A stretch of 64,000 nt of DNA from Caldilineales bacterium (lineage in GTDB: Bacteria; Chloroflexota; Anaerolineae; Caldilineales; Caldilineaceae), in the NCBI GenBank assembly GCA_012271135.1, contig JAAXGZ010000064.1, positions 1 through 64,000 on the forward strand. The letters run 5' to 3'. Positions 34,247 through 44,065 of this stretch are shown here, piece after piece. Made by a program: the position numbers and the translations under genes. The number at the start of each line of letters is the position of its first letter. Position 1 is the first letter of the stretch. The notes below the pieces were generated by a model, which saw only the letters and a list, made by a program, of their open reading frames with translations, ran no database searches and was not told the DNA's origin.

Positions 34247-36961
34247 ATGCCCAGCAACGAAAGCCAGGCTTGGAACCCGTCCCAACACGAGGAAGCCCTG
34301 TACCGGGCGTGGGAAGAGGCTGGATATTTCCGGCCAGAGACCCAGGTCGCCCTGGGTCAGGCGGACCCCGACAAGGACCCCTTCGTGATCGCCATGCCGC
34401 CGCCCAACGTGACCGGCGCGCTGCACCTCGGCCACGCCATCATGGATGCGGTTGAGGACTTCCTGGTGCGGTACCGACGCATGCAGGGCCATCCCACACT
34501 CTGGGTGCCGGGAACCGATCACGCGGGCATCGCCACACAAAGCGTTGTGGAGAGACATCTGGAGGCGCAAGGCGCTAGTCGGTCGGATTTGGGCAGGGAA
34601 GCCTTCGAACAGGAGGTCTGGGCCTGGAAGGACGAGTATCACCAACGTATTTCGAGCCAGCAACGACGTATGGGCATCGCATGCGACTGGAAACGGGAGC
34701 GGTTTACATTGGATCCCGGCCTTTCCCGTGCTGTGCGGTCGTCGTTCGTCCAGTTGTACCGTGAAGGCCTGATCTACCGCAAGCACTACCTGGTGAACTG
34801 GTCGCCCCGCCTTCAGACGGCGGTGTCGGACCTTGAAGTTGAGTACAGCGAAGAGACGGGAACCCTCTACACGTTTCGCTATCCCCTGGAAGACGGTGAC
34901 GGGTTCATTCCCGTCTCCACCACAAGACCAGAGACGATCCTCGGGGATACCGGTGTGGCCGTGCACCCGGATGACGACCGCTACCACCAGTTCATTGGCC
35001 GCCACGCCGTGGTGCCGGTCATGAACCGGCGCATCCCGGTGATCGCCGACGAAACCGTGGATCGGGAATTTGGCACCGGGGCCCTGAAGATTACTCCCGG
35101 CCATGACCATACCGATTACGAGATCGGCTCGCGCCACGATCTTCCGACCGTGACGGTCCTGGACAGGCATGGCAACCTCAACGAGAACGCCGGTAGGTTC
35201 GCGGGTCTGGATCGTGAGACGGGACGCAGGCGTGTCTGGGAGGCACTAGAACAGGAGGGACTGGCAATCGGCACGGCACAGCACCCGCAAAGAGTGCCCA
35301 GATCCCAGCGTTCGGGCGAAATCATCGAGCCCAGACTGAGTCTGCAATGGTTCGTGTCCATGCAGGACATGGCCGCCGCTGCGTCGGATGCGGTGCGCAG
35401 CGGCGAGATCCGGATCGTGCCCGAACGGTTCGAGGCCGTGTTCCACAACTGGCTCGACAACATTCGCGACTGGTGCATTTCCAGACAGCTGTGGTGGGGC
35501 CACCGCATACCGGTCTGGTACGGCCCGGACGATCACGAGTTCTGCGCCATGGACGAAGACGAAGCCCACATGCAGGCGCGGGCACACTACGGACGCGATA
35601 CAAACCTGCGTCAGGACCCGGATGTCCTGGACACGTGGTACAGCAGCGGTCTATGGCCCTTCAGCATCCTGGGTTGGCCAGACGACACCCAAGACATGCG
35701 GGACTGGTATCCGACCACGGTGCTGGAGACCGGTTACGACATCATCTTCTTCTGGGTGGCCCGCATGATCATGATGGGACTCAAGTTCACCGAGCGCATT
35801 CCTTTCCGCACGGTTTACCTGCACGGCCTGGTGCGTGCCGAGAGTGGTGAGAAGATGAGCAAGTCGCTTGGCAACGCCGTCGATCCCCTCGACCTCATTG
35901 CCGAATACGGTGCCGACGCACTGCGATACTCGCTGTTGACCGGGATCACGCCGGGCAACGACGTGCAATTGAGTACCCAACGCCTGCAAAGCAACCGGAA
36001 CTTCGGGAACAAGCTTTGGAACGCCGCCCGGTTTGCATCGATGCACCTGGACGGCGTGGACCTCGCCTTGACCGAACCCGCCAACCGATTCCAAACAGCG
36101 TACTCGGTGGATCGGGAGCGGCTGACCTGTCTGGCCAACCAGTGGATCCATGATCGGTGCCAGGCCGTCACGGCGGATGTCACGCGCCTGATTGACAGCT
36201 GGCAGATTGGCGAGGCCGGAGCCATTCTTCACAATTTCGTTTGGCACGAGTTCTGCGACTGGTATCTGGAGTCGGCCAAGGTGTATCTCCAGAGCGGACA
36301 AGCGGACACGGCGGCCGAAACCCGTCGCACCATCGCCTGGAGTCTGGAACGAATCCTCCGACTGCTGCATCCCTACCTGCCGTTCCTGACGGAAGCGGTG
36401 TGGAAGCAGTTGCCGGGTATGCCCGATCGTGCCGTGACCCTCATGATGGCCCGGTGGCCGGATGCGGAAAGTACGCAGCCCGAATCTGTGCGCGACTACG
36501 CCCTGATCCAGGGAATCGTGCGCGCCGTCCGCAATCTCAGGTCGGAGTACCGCCTAGACCCCGGCCGGCGCTTGGAGGCATGGCTCGTGTCACAGGAAGA
36601 TGCCGAACTCCTCACCCGGAATCGTGACATCCTGTGCTCGCTGGCCAGGCTGGATGCAGGGTTGCTGCAAGTCCAAACCGAAACTCCTGCCCAATCACAA
36701 ACGGCCACCGCTACCTCGGGACCGGTCACCATCCATCTGCCTCTGGCCGGGATTCTCGACATTCCGGCAGAGCGCACGCGGCTGGCCAAGGACCTCGAAT
36801 CCCTCGAGGCCAGACGCGGACACGCCGTGCGCATGCTGGACAATCCCGGCTTTGTCGCCAAGGCTCCTTCGGAAGTGGTCCAGCGGGAACGGGACAAGGT
36901 CGACGGTTTGACCTCCGAAATCGAACAGACGCGGACACGCCTGCACGCCTTGGGGACCTGA
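34247..36961 (+). CDS. valS: Valyl-tRNA synthetase
   Basis: Class I aminoacyl-tRNA synthetase charging tRNA-Val. ATG 34247 (MPSNESQAWNPSQHE) is used; the ORF track begins inside the T-box at 34145. The product is 904 residues, typical of bacterial ValRS. The HIGH-type motif is PPPNVTGALHLGHA, the KMSKS loop is GEKMSKSLGN, the editing domain contains TTRPETILGDTGVAVHPDD, and the C-terminal coiled-coil arm is present (RTRLAKDLESLEARRGHA...). Expression is controlled by the T-box leader just upstream, so it responds to uncharged tRNA-Val. Confidence 0.98.
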   Translation: MPSNESQAWNPSQHEEALYRAWEEAGYFRPETQVALGQADPDKDPFVIAMPPPNVTGALHLGHAIMDAVEDFLVRYRRMQGHPTLWVPGTDHAGIATQSVVERHLEAQGASRSDLGREAFEQEVWAWKDEYHQRISSQQRRMGIACDWKRERFTLDPGLSRAVRSSFVQLYREGLIYRKHYLVNWSPRLQTAVSDLEVEYSEETGTLYTFRYPLEDGDGFIPVSTTRPETILGDTGVAVHPDDDRYHQFIGRHAVVPVMNRRIPVIADETVDREFGTGALKITPGHDHTDYEIGSRHDLPTVTVLDRHGNLNENAGRFAGLDRETGRRRVWEALEQEGLAIGTAQHPQRVPRSQRSGEIIEPRLSLQWFVSMQDMAAAASDAVRSGEIRIVPERFEAVFHNWLDNIRDWCISRQLWWGHRIPVWYGPDDHEFCAMDEDEAHMQARAHYGRDTNLRQDPDVLDTWYSSGLWPFSILGWPDDTQDMRDWYPTTVLETGYDIIFFWVARMIMMGLKFTERIPFRTVYLHGLVRAESGEKMSKSLGNAVDPLDLIAEYGADALRYSLLTGITPGNDVQLSTQRLQSNRNFGNKLWNAARFASMHLDGVDLALTEPANRFQTAYSVDRERLTCLANQWIHDRCQAVTADVTRLIDSWQIGEAGAILHNFVWHEFCDWYLESAKVYLQSGQADTAAETRRTIAWSLERILRLLHPYLPFLTEAVWKQLPGMPDRAVTLMMARWPDAESTQPESVRDYALIQGIVRAVRNLRSEYRLDPGRRLEAWLVSQEDAELLTRNRDILCSLARLDAGLLQVQTETPAQSQTATATSGPVTIHLPLAGILDIPAERTRLAKDLESLEARRGHAVRMLDNPGFVAKAPSEVVQRERDKVDGLTSEIEQTRTRLHALGT

Positions 36962-37248
36962 TTCAAGGACCCGCACCGCCGATGAATCCGCATTTTCCAA
37001 CCCTGTGCGATCCGGTCCGGCAACCGACTGCTGTGCTACAATCCGCGTCGTTACCGGGGCCACAAGCACGTAGATTTTTTAGCCTTTCCGCCGTTGCTGA
37101 CTGTTGGTGATCCGACCCCCACAGTTTGTTGATTGCTCCTCGTGTTCCCGCTGTCGCCCCCTGCCTTCTTCCCTGACTCCAGTCGTAACCCCGATCGTCC
37201 GCATCCTGCCTTAAATGGCCAGGATGGTTCCAGTGCGTAGTCAATCCC
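36962..37248. other. Gap between valS and the Rieske gene
   Basis: 287 bases without a recognisable gene. It contains TACAAT (37037-37042) and a T6 run at 37076-37081; weak pairing of GTGCT with AGCAC ahead of the T run could be a valS terminator. No promoter with both hexamers was found, although the bc-complex operon should start here. Confidence 0.4.
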
Positions 37249-38169
37249 GTGGCTGAACTCTCATCTGCCGGCCAGGCGCACATCCTGGAAGCCAAGCGAA
37301 GAGCCGCCGAACGGCTGGGCATTCCGTTTGATCCGGAGGGCGCGGCCTCGACACCGGCCCCATCTGCCGCCGAGGCTCCATCGGTTCCGGAACCGGAGCC
37401 TCGCAACGAACCGCCTGCAATGGAAGCTTCCGTTGCAGCGGAGGAGGAAACGGCCCCCTCGATTGACGCAGCGGAACCCGAACCTTCCGTCGCTCAGGTT
37501 GATGCAGCCCCGGCAGCGACTACCCCGCCGCCCGAGCCCGCGGCTCCTGCGGCCACCCCGGCCACACCGCGATCCAGGCCGGCCACACCCGCACCGCCGC
37601 CCGAACCGGAAGTTGCGGAACCCACCTACTTCCAGAGTCAGGTCCGGACCGTAAACCGGCGGGAGTTCCTCGCCTATTCCTGGTCCGCGGCCGTGGGAAT
37701 CGTCACCGCCCAGAGTTTGGTCGCCACCGGCCTGCTCATGTATCCGCGGTTCAAGGCAGGCGAATTCGGCGGCGACTTTCTGCTCGGCTCCTCGTCCGGC
37801 CTGCCGTCGCTGGAGGCGGCGCCGCAAAGCGACCCGATCGGAAAGTTCTGGCTGGTCAACACCGACGAAGGCCCGCGCGCTCTCTACATGGTGTGCACGC
37901 ACCTGGGCTGTCTCTACAAGTGGGTGGACGCCAACAAGCGCTTCGAATGCCCTTGCCATGGTTCCAAGTTCACGCGCGAAGGGGATTATCTTGAAGGACC
38001 CGCGCCCCGCAGCCTGGACCAGTTCGTGGTTGAAGTAACGCAAAACGGCAGCGTCGTGGCTTCCACGCAGAGCGCGGTGCACGGTATCCAGCCCCCGGGC
38101 GCGCCCGCCGAAGGCACCGAAATCGTGGTCAAGACAGGCAGCAGGATTCAGGGACCAGCCCGTCCGTAG
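37249..38169 (+). CDS. Rieske [2Fe-2S] protein of a quinol:cytochrome c oxidoreductase
   Basis: Iron-sulfur subunit of a bc1/b6f-type complex that takes electrons from quinol. It is 306 residues from GTG 37249. The unusual part is an N-terminal cytoplasmic region of about 130 residues rich in Ala, Pro and Glu. After it comes the twin-arginine-like N136-R-R-E-F-L and a membrane helix (about 142-165), then the Rieske fold. Cluster ligands are C216 and H218 in CTHLGC and C234 and H237 in CPCHGS, with C221/C236 as the structural disulfide. It precedes cytochrome b by four bases, so they are co-translated. Confidence 0.95.
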   Translation: MAELSSAGQAHILEAKRRAAERLGIPFDPEGAASTPAPSAAEAPSVPEPEPRNEPPAMEASVAAEEETAPSIDAAEPEPSVAQVDAAPAATTPPPEPAAPAATPATPRSRPATPAPPPEPEVAEPTYFQSQVRTVNRREFLAYSWSAAVGIVTAQSLVATGLLMYPRFKAGEFGGDFLLGSSSGLPSLEAAPQSDPIGKFWLVNTDEGPRALYMVCTHLGCLYKWVDANKRFECPCHGSKFTREGDYLEGPAPRSLDQFVVEVTQNGSVVASTQSAVHGIQPPGAPAEGTEIVVKTGSRIQGPARP

Positions 38170-38173
38170 TTCG

Positions 38174-39799
38174 ATGTCAGTTCAAAGTCCCGCGCCCCAA
38201 AAGAAACCCTGGTTCATCGCGTTGCTGTCCGCGCTGGACGGCATCTTCATCTACCTGACGGCCGGCATTTCGACCCGCGAGTTCCGGGCGATGTTGCGCG
38301 GGGATGCACCAGGACGCCCCAACACGCGGCTCACGCCGCACGCCGATGCCTTCCTGTTGCACATCAAGCCTTCCTACTACCACGAAAGCGTCACGCGCTT
38401 CACGCACACATACCGCCTGGGCCTGCTTTCGACCTACCTGTTCCTGTTTGAAACGATCACCGGCATCATCCTCATGATTTGGTACGCCCCGACCCCCGAA
38501 CGGGCGTACGTGGACATGATCCGATTGCTGAACAACGTTCCGTTCGGGCAACTGATGCGCGACCTGCACCGCATCGGCGCGGAACTCATGGTGGGCATCG
38601 TGACACTGCACATGGTGCGGACCTACTTGACGGGTAGCTACAAGCCGCCCCGGGAGTTCACGTGGCTAACGGGTGTGCTGCTGTTGGTCATTACCCTGTT
38701 CCTCAGTTTCTCCGGCTATCTGCTGCCTTGGGATCAGCTGGCGTTCTGGGCCGTCACCATCGGCACCTCGATGGCCGAAGCCGTGCCTCCCGCATTTGTG
38801 GGCGAGATCATCAACCTCCTGGCACGCGGCGCTCCGGACATTGCGGCCAACGGCCTGTTGCGGTTCTACCTGTTGCACGTACTGTTCCTTCCCCTGCTGT
38901 TGATTCTGTTCTTCTTTGTCCACTACTACAAGGTCGTCCTCTACGGCATCAGCCTTCCGGCACAGGAGGAGGAAGTGGGAGAGGATACGGCCAACCGGGT
39001 CCCGGCCAACCGCCGGGTCTACTACCTGCCCGAGGTCCTGTTGGACGAAGGCACGTTCCTCCTAGCGGTGACAGCCATCATCACCGCGGTCACGGTCTTC
39101 CTCTTCCAGGCACCCCTGGAACACATTGCCAATCCGCAGCAGACACCGTTCCATACGGTTGCACCGTGGTACTTCTACTGGCTGCAGGGCCTGTTGAAGA
39201 TCGCCGACAAGATGTGGGCGGGCGTCATCATTCCCGGGGTCCTGCTGGTGATGCTCATGGCCATTCCGTACCTGGACCGGAACCCCAGCCGTCGGGGAGC
39301 CGACCGCCGAGTCGCCACCATTTCCGGCATTGTGGCCGGCGTTCTCATGATCATCCTGAGCTGGATGGGCACTCCGGCCTATGCGGTTCAGGGTGCTCCT
39401 GCCCTGGAGGTTGTCGAGAAATTGATGCCTGAAGAGAAGGTCGGCATATCCCGGAAAATCGGCTACAAACACATTCCACTCGGAACCTACGACACCAGGG
39501 AACCCATCACCACGGACGACGCGGAGTTTGCCAAGTTGTTGGACAAATTTGTCCACTTGCTTGAGGACTGGGAGGAAAAGGCACCCGATTTCAATGATCC
39601 ATGGGGCCTGTTGACGGTGACGCAGGACCAGGCAAACCTGAAGCACCTGAGATGGGAGATCACGTGGATCAGCGACGCGGGAACCGAGGAGTACTTCAAG
39701 CAGGACTACTGGCTCCACAAGGGCTCCTACTACTGGGAACAGTACGGCCGCAAGAAATTCGGCGTGCCTGAGTTCCTTGAAATGCAGAACGGCGGCTGA
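38174..39799 (+). CDS. Cytochrome b (fused b6/subunit IV type)
   Basis: Membrane di-haem subunit of the quinol-oxidising complex, 541 residues. The haem-ligand pairs are H-x13-H in [16 protein letters not shown] and H-x14-H in [20 protein letters not shown]; x14 in the second pair is the spacing known from b6f-type proteins. A subunit-IV-like part follows in the same chain, with the quinol-site motif [13 protein letters not shown]. After the last helix ([11 protein letters not shown]) there is a soluble extension of about 140 residues with acidic and aromatic residues that I do not recognise. It sits between the Rieske and cytochrome c genes in one operon. Confidence 0.95.
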   Translation: MSVQSPAPQKKPWFIALLSALDGIFIYLTAGISTREFRAMLRGDAPGRPNTRLTPHADAFLLHIKPSYYHESVTRFTHTYRLGLLSTYLFLFETITGIILMIWYAPTPERAYVDMIRLLNNVPFGQLMRDLHRIGAELMVGIVTLHMVRTYLTGSYKPPREFTWLTGVLLLVITLFLSFSGYLLPWDQLAFWAVTIGTSMAEAVPPAFVGEIINLLARGAPDIAANGLLRFYLLHVLFLPLLLILFFFVHYYKVVLYGISLPAQEEEVGEDTANRVPANRRVYYLPEVLLDEGTFLLAVTAIITAVTVFLFQAPLEHIANPQQTPFHTVAPWYFYWLQGLLKIADKMWAGVIIPGVLLVMLMAIPYLDRNPSRRGADRRVATISGIVAGVLMIILSWMGTPAYAVQGAPALEVVEKLMPEEKVGISRKIGYKHIPLGTYDTREPITTDDAEFAKLLDKFVHLLEDWEEKAPDFNDPWGLLTVTQDQANLKHLRWEITWISDAGTEEYFKQDYWLHKGSYYWEQYGRKKFGVPEFLEMQNGG

Positions 39800-39852
39800 G
39801 CCATCCGGGCCATCCGGCGTCGCAAGCCCGTTTCAAACCCAAGAACCGTTTG

Positions 39853-40800
39853 ATGCGCTCTCTTTACGTCCGCAGTTTTGGCTCCAAATTGATTTGGGGG
39901 CTGGTTTCATCGTTCGTGATCGTGGTCTGCGTGGGCCTGACCGCCCAGACTGAGGACACCCGCATGGAGGTCCAGACCAAGAATTGGGAAGGCCGCGGCA
40001 TCGAAAACGGCGCTGTCCTCTTTGCCAACAACTGCGCTACCTGCCACGGACAGCAAGGCCAAGGTCTACAGGGGGTCGCACCGGCCCTGAACAGCCGCTA
40101 CTTCTTTACCCGCCGCTTGGGGGATGTGGGCCAGGACGGGGTGATGACCCTGTCCAACTACGTCTACCTGACGGTGGCCGCGGGCAGGCCCAGCAAGGAC
40201 AACTCCCAGTGGGCCAACCGCATGGTCCCGTGGAGTTCCCAGTTTGGCGGTCCCCTGCGCGGCGATCAGGTGGTCGACGTGGTGGCCTATGTGATGAATT
40301 TCGAGGAGACGGCGCTGCAGCAGACCGCCTCCGAGGATCCGTTCCAGCCGTTCCTGGACGTGTCCAAGCCGCCCGAGTTCCAGAACATCGGAATCAGCGC
40401 GGATGCGGAGTGGACACCGGTCCAATTGGCAGTCACTTCGGTTTTGCCCATGGGCGACCGGGATCCGGACTACCTGTTCGGAGCCCTGGCATGCAGCGGC
40501 TGCCACGACCTGAATGAACCGCAGGCTCCATCGTCCATGGGCGAAAGCGGTCCCAACTTCGGGACCATTCACGAACTGGGCACCTATCGTCCGGAAGCGG
40601 CTGCCGATCCGGCCGCCTACCTCAAGGAAAGCATCATGTCACCCGATGCATTCCGCGTGGAGGGCTACGACGACGCCATGCCCGACGACTTTGCCAGCCG
40701 CATGACGGAAGAGGAAATCGATCGGCTGGTGCAGTGGCTTCTGGATCCCAATCGCGTCACCCATACGCGGGATGCCGGAGGCAACATCATCGACGAGTAG
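39853..40800 (+). CDS. Membrane-anchored di-haem cytochrome c
   Basis: Cytochrome c subunit of the bc complex, 315 residues from ATG 39853 (TTG 39850 directly precedes it). An N-terminal hydrophobic helix at about residues 13-31 is a signal anchor. Two haem c sites are present: C61-A-T-C-H65 and C214-S-G-C-H218, each in a mono-haem-type domain, with Met-containing regions downstream for axial ligation. The second domain ends near MPDDFASRMTEEEIDRLVQWL, typical for cytochrome c. It is the third gene of the Rieske-cyt b-cyt c operon and the likely electron exit to a terminal oxidase or mobile carrier. Confidence 0.94.
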   Translation: MRSLYVRSFGSKLIWGLVSSFVIVVCVGLTAQTEDTRMEVQTKNWEGRGIENGAVLFANNCATCHGQQGQGLQGVAPALNSRYFFTRRLGDVGQDGVMTLSNYVYLTVAAGRPSKDNSQWANRMVPWSSQFGGPLRGDQVVDVVAYVMNFEETALQQTASEDPFQPFLDVSKPPEFQNIGISADAEWTPVQLAVTSVLPMGDRDPDYLFGALACSGCHDLNEPQAPSSMGESGPNFGTIHELGTYRPEAAADPAAYLKESIMSPDAFRVEGYDDAMPDDFASRMTEEEIDRLVQWLLDPNRVTHTRDAGGNIIDE

Positions 40801-40816
40801 CTTCTCGTAGCGGAGT

Positions 40817-40844
40817 TTGTGCGCGTTTCGCCTTGGCGTATGAT
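40817..40844 (+). promoter_or_regulatory. Candidate tRNA-Gly promoter
   Basis: TTGTGC (40817-40822), a 16-base spacer and TATGAT (40839-40844), upstream of the tRNA by 29 bases. Transcription would begin near 40851. Reasonable but not strong; the -35 matches TTG only. Confidence 0.45.
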
Positions 40845-40873
40845 TCCCGTCAAGGACAATGGTCTCCCTGCCG

Positions 40874-40945
40874 GCGGGTGTAGTTCAGTGGTAGAACGTC
40901 AGCTTCCCAAGCTGAATGTCGACGGTTCGAGTCCGTTCACCCGCT
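40874..40945 (+). tRNA. tRNA-Gly (anticodon CCC)
   Basis: Complete cloverleaf of 72 bases: acceptor GCGGGTG pairs with CACCCGC, D arm TAGTTCAGTGGTAGAA, anticodon arm TCAGC-TTCCCAA-GCTGA and T arm GACGG-TTCGAGT-CCGTT. The seven-base loop places CCC at 34-36, reading GGG glycine codons. The discriminator base is T and CCA is not encoded. It lies between the cytochrome c gene and the SLC13 permease gene. Confidence 0.97.
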
Positions 40946-41024
40946 CTTCGCTCCGGCGCAGCTCCTGACACCGGTTTGCGCCGGCCTTCGCAACCGGCCA
41001 ACCAGCAGTTCCACCTGCGGGCGG

Positions 41025-42914
41025 GTGCTGCCTGTGGTAATCCCGAACATCCCCTCCGAGATCTGGTTCTCCGCCATATTGGCGGCGGCGACCTATCTCT
41101 TCATCACGGCCCGGGTTCCGTGGGAACTCACGTCGATCCTGATCATGGTGGGCTTGGCCTTGACCCGGATCCTGACTCCAGCGGAGGCGGTGGCCGGCTT
41201 CGCCAACCTGGCCACGGTCACCATTGCCGCCATGTTCGTACTGAGCGAAGGCATGGTGCGCACCGGTGCCCTGGAGCTTGTCAGTGTATTTCTGGGGCGG
41301 GTAGTCAAAGGGAGTTCCGTACGCCTGCTCCTGGTCCTGGCCGCCACCGTGCCGCTGCTCAGCGCGTTCATCAACAACACGCCGGTGGTGGTGATGATGG
41401 TGCCGGTGATCGTGTCCCTCTGCCTGCGGAACCAGCTGAGCGTATCCAAGATCCTGATCCCGCTCAGCTACTTCTCCATTCTGGGCGGCACCATGACACT
41501 GATTGGAACCAGCACGAATATCCTGGTCAACGAACTGCAGATCGCCAATGGCGAGCCGTCGTTCCGTATGTTCACGTTTGCTCCCATGGGCGTCGTCGCC
41601 ATTGTCGGCGGCGTATTGCTCATCATTGCCTTGGGAAACAGGTTGCTTCCGGATCGCGATGCCGAGGAGGGCGATCAGGACATACCTGCCCATGCGTTTG
41701 TCAGCCAGATGCTGATTCCGCCCAACTCGGCCCTGGTGGGACGTCGAGTCGTCGAGTCGTTCGCCAACCTCAAGGTGTCCCAGAGCATGCAGCGCCGGGT
41801 GTCCCGGGTACGACGCCTGGACGGAGACCCGGAATCGGCTGACGAGAATGCGGAGGTCCGGTTGCTCGCCCTCAGCAGAGGCGAAACCAACGAGCCGCAC
41901 AGCCTCGAGCCCGGCCAGGAGTTCCAGGCTCACGACTTGGTTCACATGAAGGGATCGGCACACGGCTTGGCAGCCATCCGCGACAGGTATGAGCTCGAAC
42001 CAAGCCTGGCCCGGGTAACCCGCCAACACCGGCAATCCCAATCGCCGGAGCTGGCAGAAACGCTCCAGGCCGTCATCCTTTCCCGCTCGGCACTGATTGG
42101 ACGTACCTTGCTGGAAGTCGAAAGCCTGCGCAACTTCACGGTCATGATCGCAGGGATCCTGACAAGCGGCTCCGGTCCCACGGACCGCGTTACGGCCAAC
42201 ACCGAACTGGTCAGTGGCGACGCCTTGTTGCTGACGGGACCGCGAACCGAACTGAACCGCGTGCGTGACCGGTATGGGCTTCTCTATACGGAGGACGATC
42301 CCAAGCTGCCAACTTCACTGGATCGCAAGTACCTGGCCATCGCCGTCATGGCACTCGTGGTTCTGGGCGGCGCGCTGACGGCGATTCCGATTGCGATCCT
42401 GGCCTTGATTGGGGCCTGCATCATGGTGATCACGGGATGCCTCGCCACCGAACAGGCCTTCGCCGCGTTGGACACCAAGACCCTGATGCTGATTGCCGGA
42501 ACCATACCGCTGGGTCAGGGCATGCAAACATCCGGTCTGTCCCAGCGCATTGCGGAGACCCTGATGACCAGCAATGCCATGCAGGACAACGTCTACCTGA
42601 CAGTGTCGATCCTGTTCATGGTTGCGTCCGTCCTGTCCGCCTTCATCTCCAACGCCGCGGTCGCAGTCCTACTGGTTCCCATCGCCCTGCAGATGGCAGG
42701 TGCAATGGGAATTGCCTCCCGGCCCCTGTTGATGGCGGTCTGTTTCGGTGCCAGTTCCAGTTTCAGCACACCCATCGGCTACCAGACCAACACGATCGTC
42801 CAACGACCAGGCAGATACCGCTATCTGGACTACGCCCGTCTGGGACTGCCGCTGCAGGCAATGGTCTGGGGCCTGTGCACGTTTCTGCTGCCCGCCTTCT
42901 ATCCCTTCAGGTGA
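41025..42914 (+). CDS. SLC13/DASS-type permease with two RCK_C domains
   Basis: Membrane transporter of 629 residues. Two hydrophobic halves (about residues 10-205 and 430-625) flank two TrkA-C/RCK_C regulatory domains (about 215-410). Family motifs include FINNTPVVVMMVPV, ILGGTMTLIGTSTNILVN and the second-half repeat FISNAAVAVLLVPIALQ with SSFSTPIGYQTN. Such SLC13-RCK proteins are often annotated as sulfate or dicarboxylate:Na+ symporters; the substrate cannot be deduced. The GTG start at 41025 follows tRNA-Gly by 79 bases. Another GTG at 41034 is possible. Confidence 0.9.
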   Translation: MLPVVIPNIPSEIWFSAILAAATYLFITARVPWELTSILIMVGLALTRILTPAEAVAGFANLATVTIAAMFVLSEGMVRTGALELVSVFLGRVVKGSSVRLLLVLAATVPLLSAFINNTPVVVMMVPVIVSLCLRNQLSVSKILIPLSYFSILGGTMTLIGTSTNILVNELQIANGEPSFRMFTFAPMGVVAIVGGVLLIIALGNRLLPDRDAEEGDQDIPAHAFVSQMLIPPNSALVGRRVVESFANLKVSQSMQRRVSRVRRLDGDPESADENAEVRLLALSRGETNEPHSLEPGQEFQAHDLVHMKGSAHGLAAIRDRYELEPSLARVTRQHRQSQSPELAETLQAVILSRSALIGRTLLEVESLRNFTVMIAGILTSGSGPTDRVTANTELVSGDALLLTGPRTELNRVRDRYGLLYTEDDPKLPTSLDRKYLAIAVMALVVLGGALTAIPIAILALIGACIMVITGCLATEQAFAALDTKTLMLIAGTIPLGQGMQTSGLSQRIAETLMTSNAMQDNVYLTVSILFMVASVLSAFISNAAVAVLLVPIALQMAGAMGIASRPLLMAVCFGASSSFSTPIGYQTNTIVQRPGRYRYLDYARLGLPLQAMVWGLCTFLLPAFYPFR

Positions 42915-42973
42915 CGCTGCGATCCGGCTTGGAGCGGGACGGCCGTTGACCGCCGGGCCAGCACCAATTGCCG

Positions 42974-43642
42974 TTACTCCGCATCCAGCAGGTGGGGGCC
43001 TTCGTTGCCGGCGTCGTTCACCAATCTGCTGGCTGGTTGGGCATCAAGCGCGTCGTCGGGACAAGCCTGACAGAGATCCCGCAACCCCGGTACTGCCCAT
43101 TCGTCGGCCATCAGCCACATGTCGTACTGCCTTGGGTGCAGGATCACCGGCATGCGGTGGTGGTAGGTTTGCATGAATTCGTTGGCGTCGGTGGTCAGGA
43201 TGGTACAGGACTCGATCTCATGGCCGTCGGGACTTTGCCAGTGTTCCCAAAGCCCGGCCATGGCAACGTAGCTGCCGTCGGCCATTGCAAAGCGGTACGG
43301 TTGTCTGCCGCCCCGCTCCCGTGTCCACTCGTAGAAAAACGTTGCCGGGATCAGGCATCGCCTCCGCTTGAACGCAGACCGGAAAGATGGTTTCTCGGCC
43401 GCAGTTTCACTGCGCGCATTGATGAGGCGCGCAGCCCAGGAGGTGTCCTTGGACCACCCCGGAATCAGACCCCAGTGTGCAACCGTCAATTCCCTGTCTT
43501 CCGCGACGGGGTTGCGGCGGACGATGGCCACAGGCTGGGTCGGTGCAATGTTGAACCGCGGCACGATGCCCTGGGGCAAATCCACCGCGAATTGCAGTTG
43601 GAAGGAGGCCTGCTTGGGGATGAGACCAAAGCGTCCACACAT
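42974..43642 (-). CDS. SOS response-associated peptidase (SRAP/YedK/HMCES family)
   Basis: Binds abasic sites in single-stranded DNA through its N-terminal cysteine, making a protective protein-DNA crosslink. ATG 43642 places Cys directly after Met (MCGRFG); the ORF track begins 23 codons earlier, which would block the catalytic Cys. The product is 222 residues. Active-site residues match E. coli YedK: C2, N75 in NARSE, E105 in FFYEW and H161/H162 in HHRMPV. It is divergent from the fmdB-his operon and converges on the SLC13 gene. Confidence 0.96.
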   Translation of the reverse strand: MCGRFGLIPKQASFQLQFAVDLPQGIVPRFNIAPTQPVAIVRRNPVAEDRELTVAHWGLIPGWSKDTSWAARLINARSETAAEKPSFRSAFKRRRCLIPATFFYEWTRERGGRQPYRFAMADGSYVAMAGLWEHWQSPDGHEIESCTILTTDANEFMQTYHHRMPVILHPRQYDMWLMADEWAVPGLRDLCQACPDDALDAQPASRLVNDAGNEGPHLLDAE

Positions 43643-43767
43643 GCGACAGTCCTCGAATTGTGCCGCGACCAAGTGCCCGCGGTTTCCTGATCGGTTGCCT
43701 GCACCATACAATAACGCCCCGAAGAAGGTACGGCCTCAATGTTCGGTTCCCGGGTCCGCCCAATCCC

Positions 43768-44052
43768 ATGCCTGTCTACGAGTACACCTGCCCAGCTTGC
43801 TCCATTCGGTTCGCGCACCTTTGGAAAACGATGGCGGCGGCCTCCGCAGGGAACAGTCCGGCCTGCCCGGAGTGTCGCCATCCCGACACCAAGCGGGTCG
43901 TTTCACAGCTTGCGGTACTGGACAGCATCGGCGGCCTAACCCAGGGAGAAGTCAATCAGGTCAAGGCGGCCGAAGAACGGGCGGCGTCGTTCACCCCCCG
44001 TGAACACATCGACCAGCTCAGGGCGGGACGCGCCCCTTCGGAAGGGGCGTAG
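43768..44052 (+). CDS. FmdB-family zinc ribbon protein
   Basis: Small zinc-ribbon protein of 94 residues from ATG 43768 (MPVYEYTCPAC). CPAC and CPEC form the four-cysteine zinc site within the first 45 residues; the rest is a polar helical tail (VNQVKAAEERAASFTPREHIDQL). FmdB proteins are presumed regulators, but their function is unknown in most bacteria. It is the first gene of the operon that continues with hisZ 13 bases later. TACAAT at 43707-43712 could be its -10 box. Confidence 0.9.
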   Translation: MPVYEYTCPACSIRFAHLWKTMAAASAGNSPACPECRHPDTKRVVSQLAVLDSIGGLTQGEVNQVKAAEERAASFTPREHIDQLRAGRAPSEGA

Positions 44053-44065
44053 CCGTACGAGGTAA

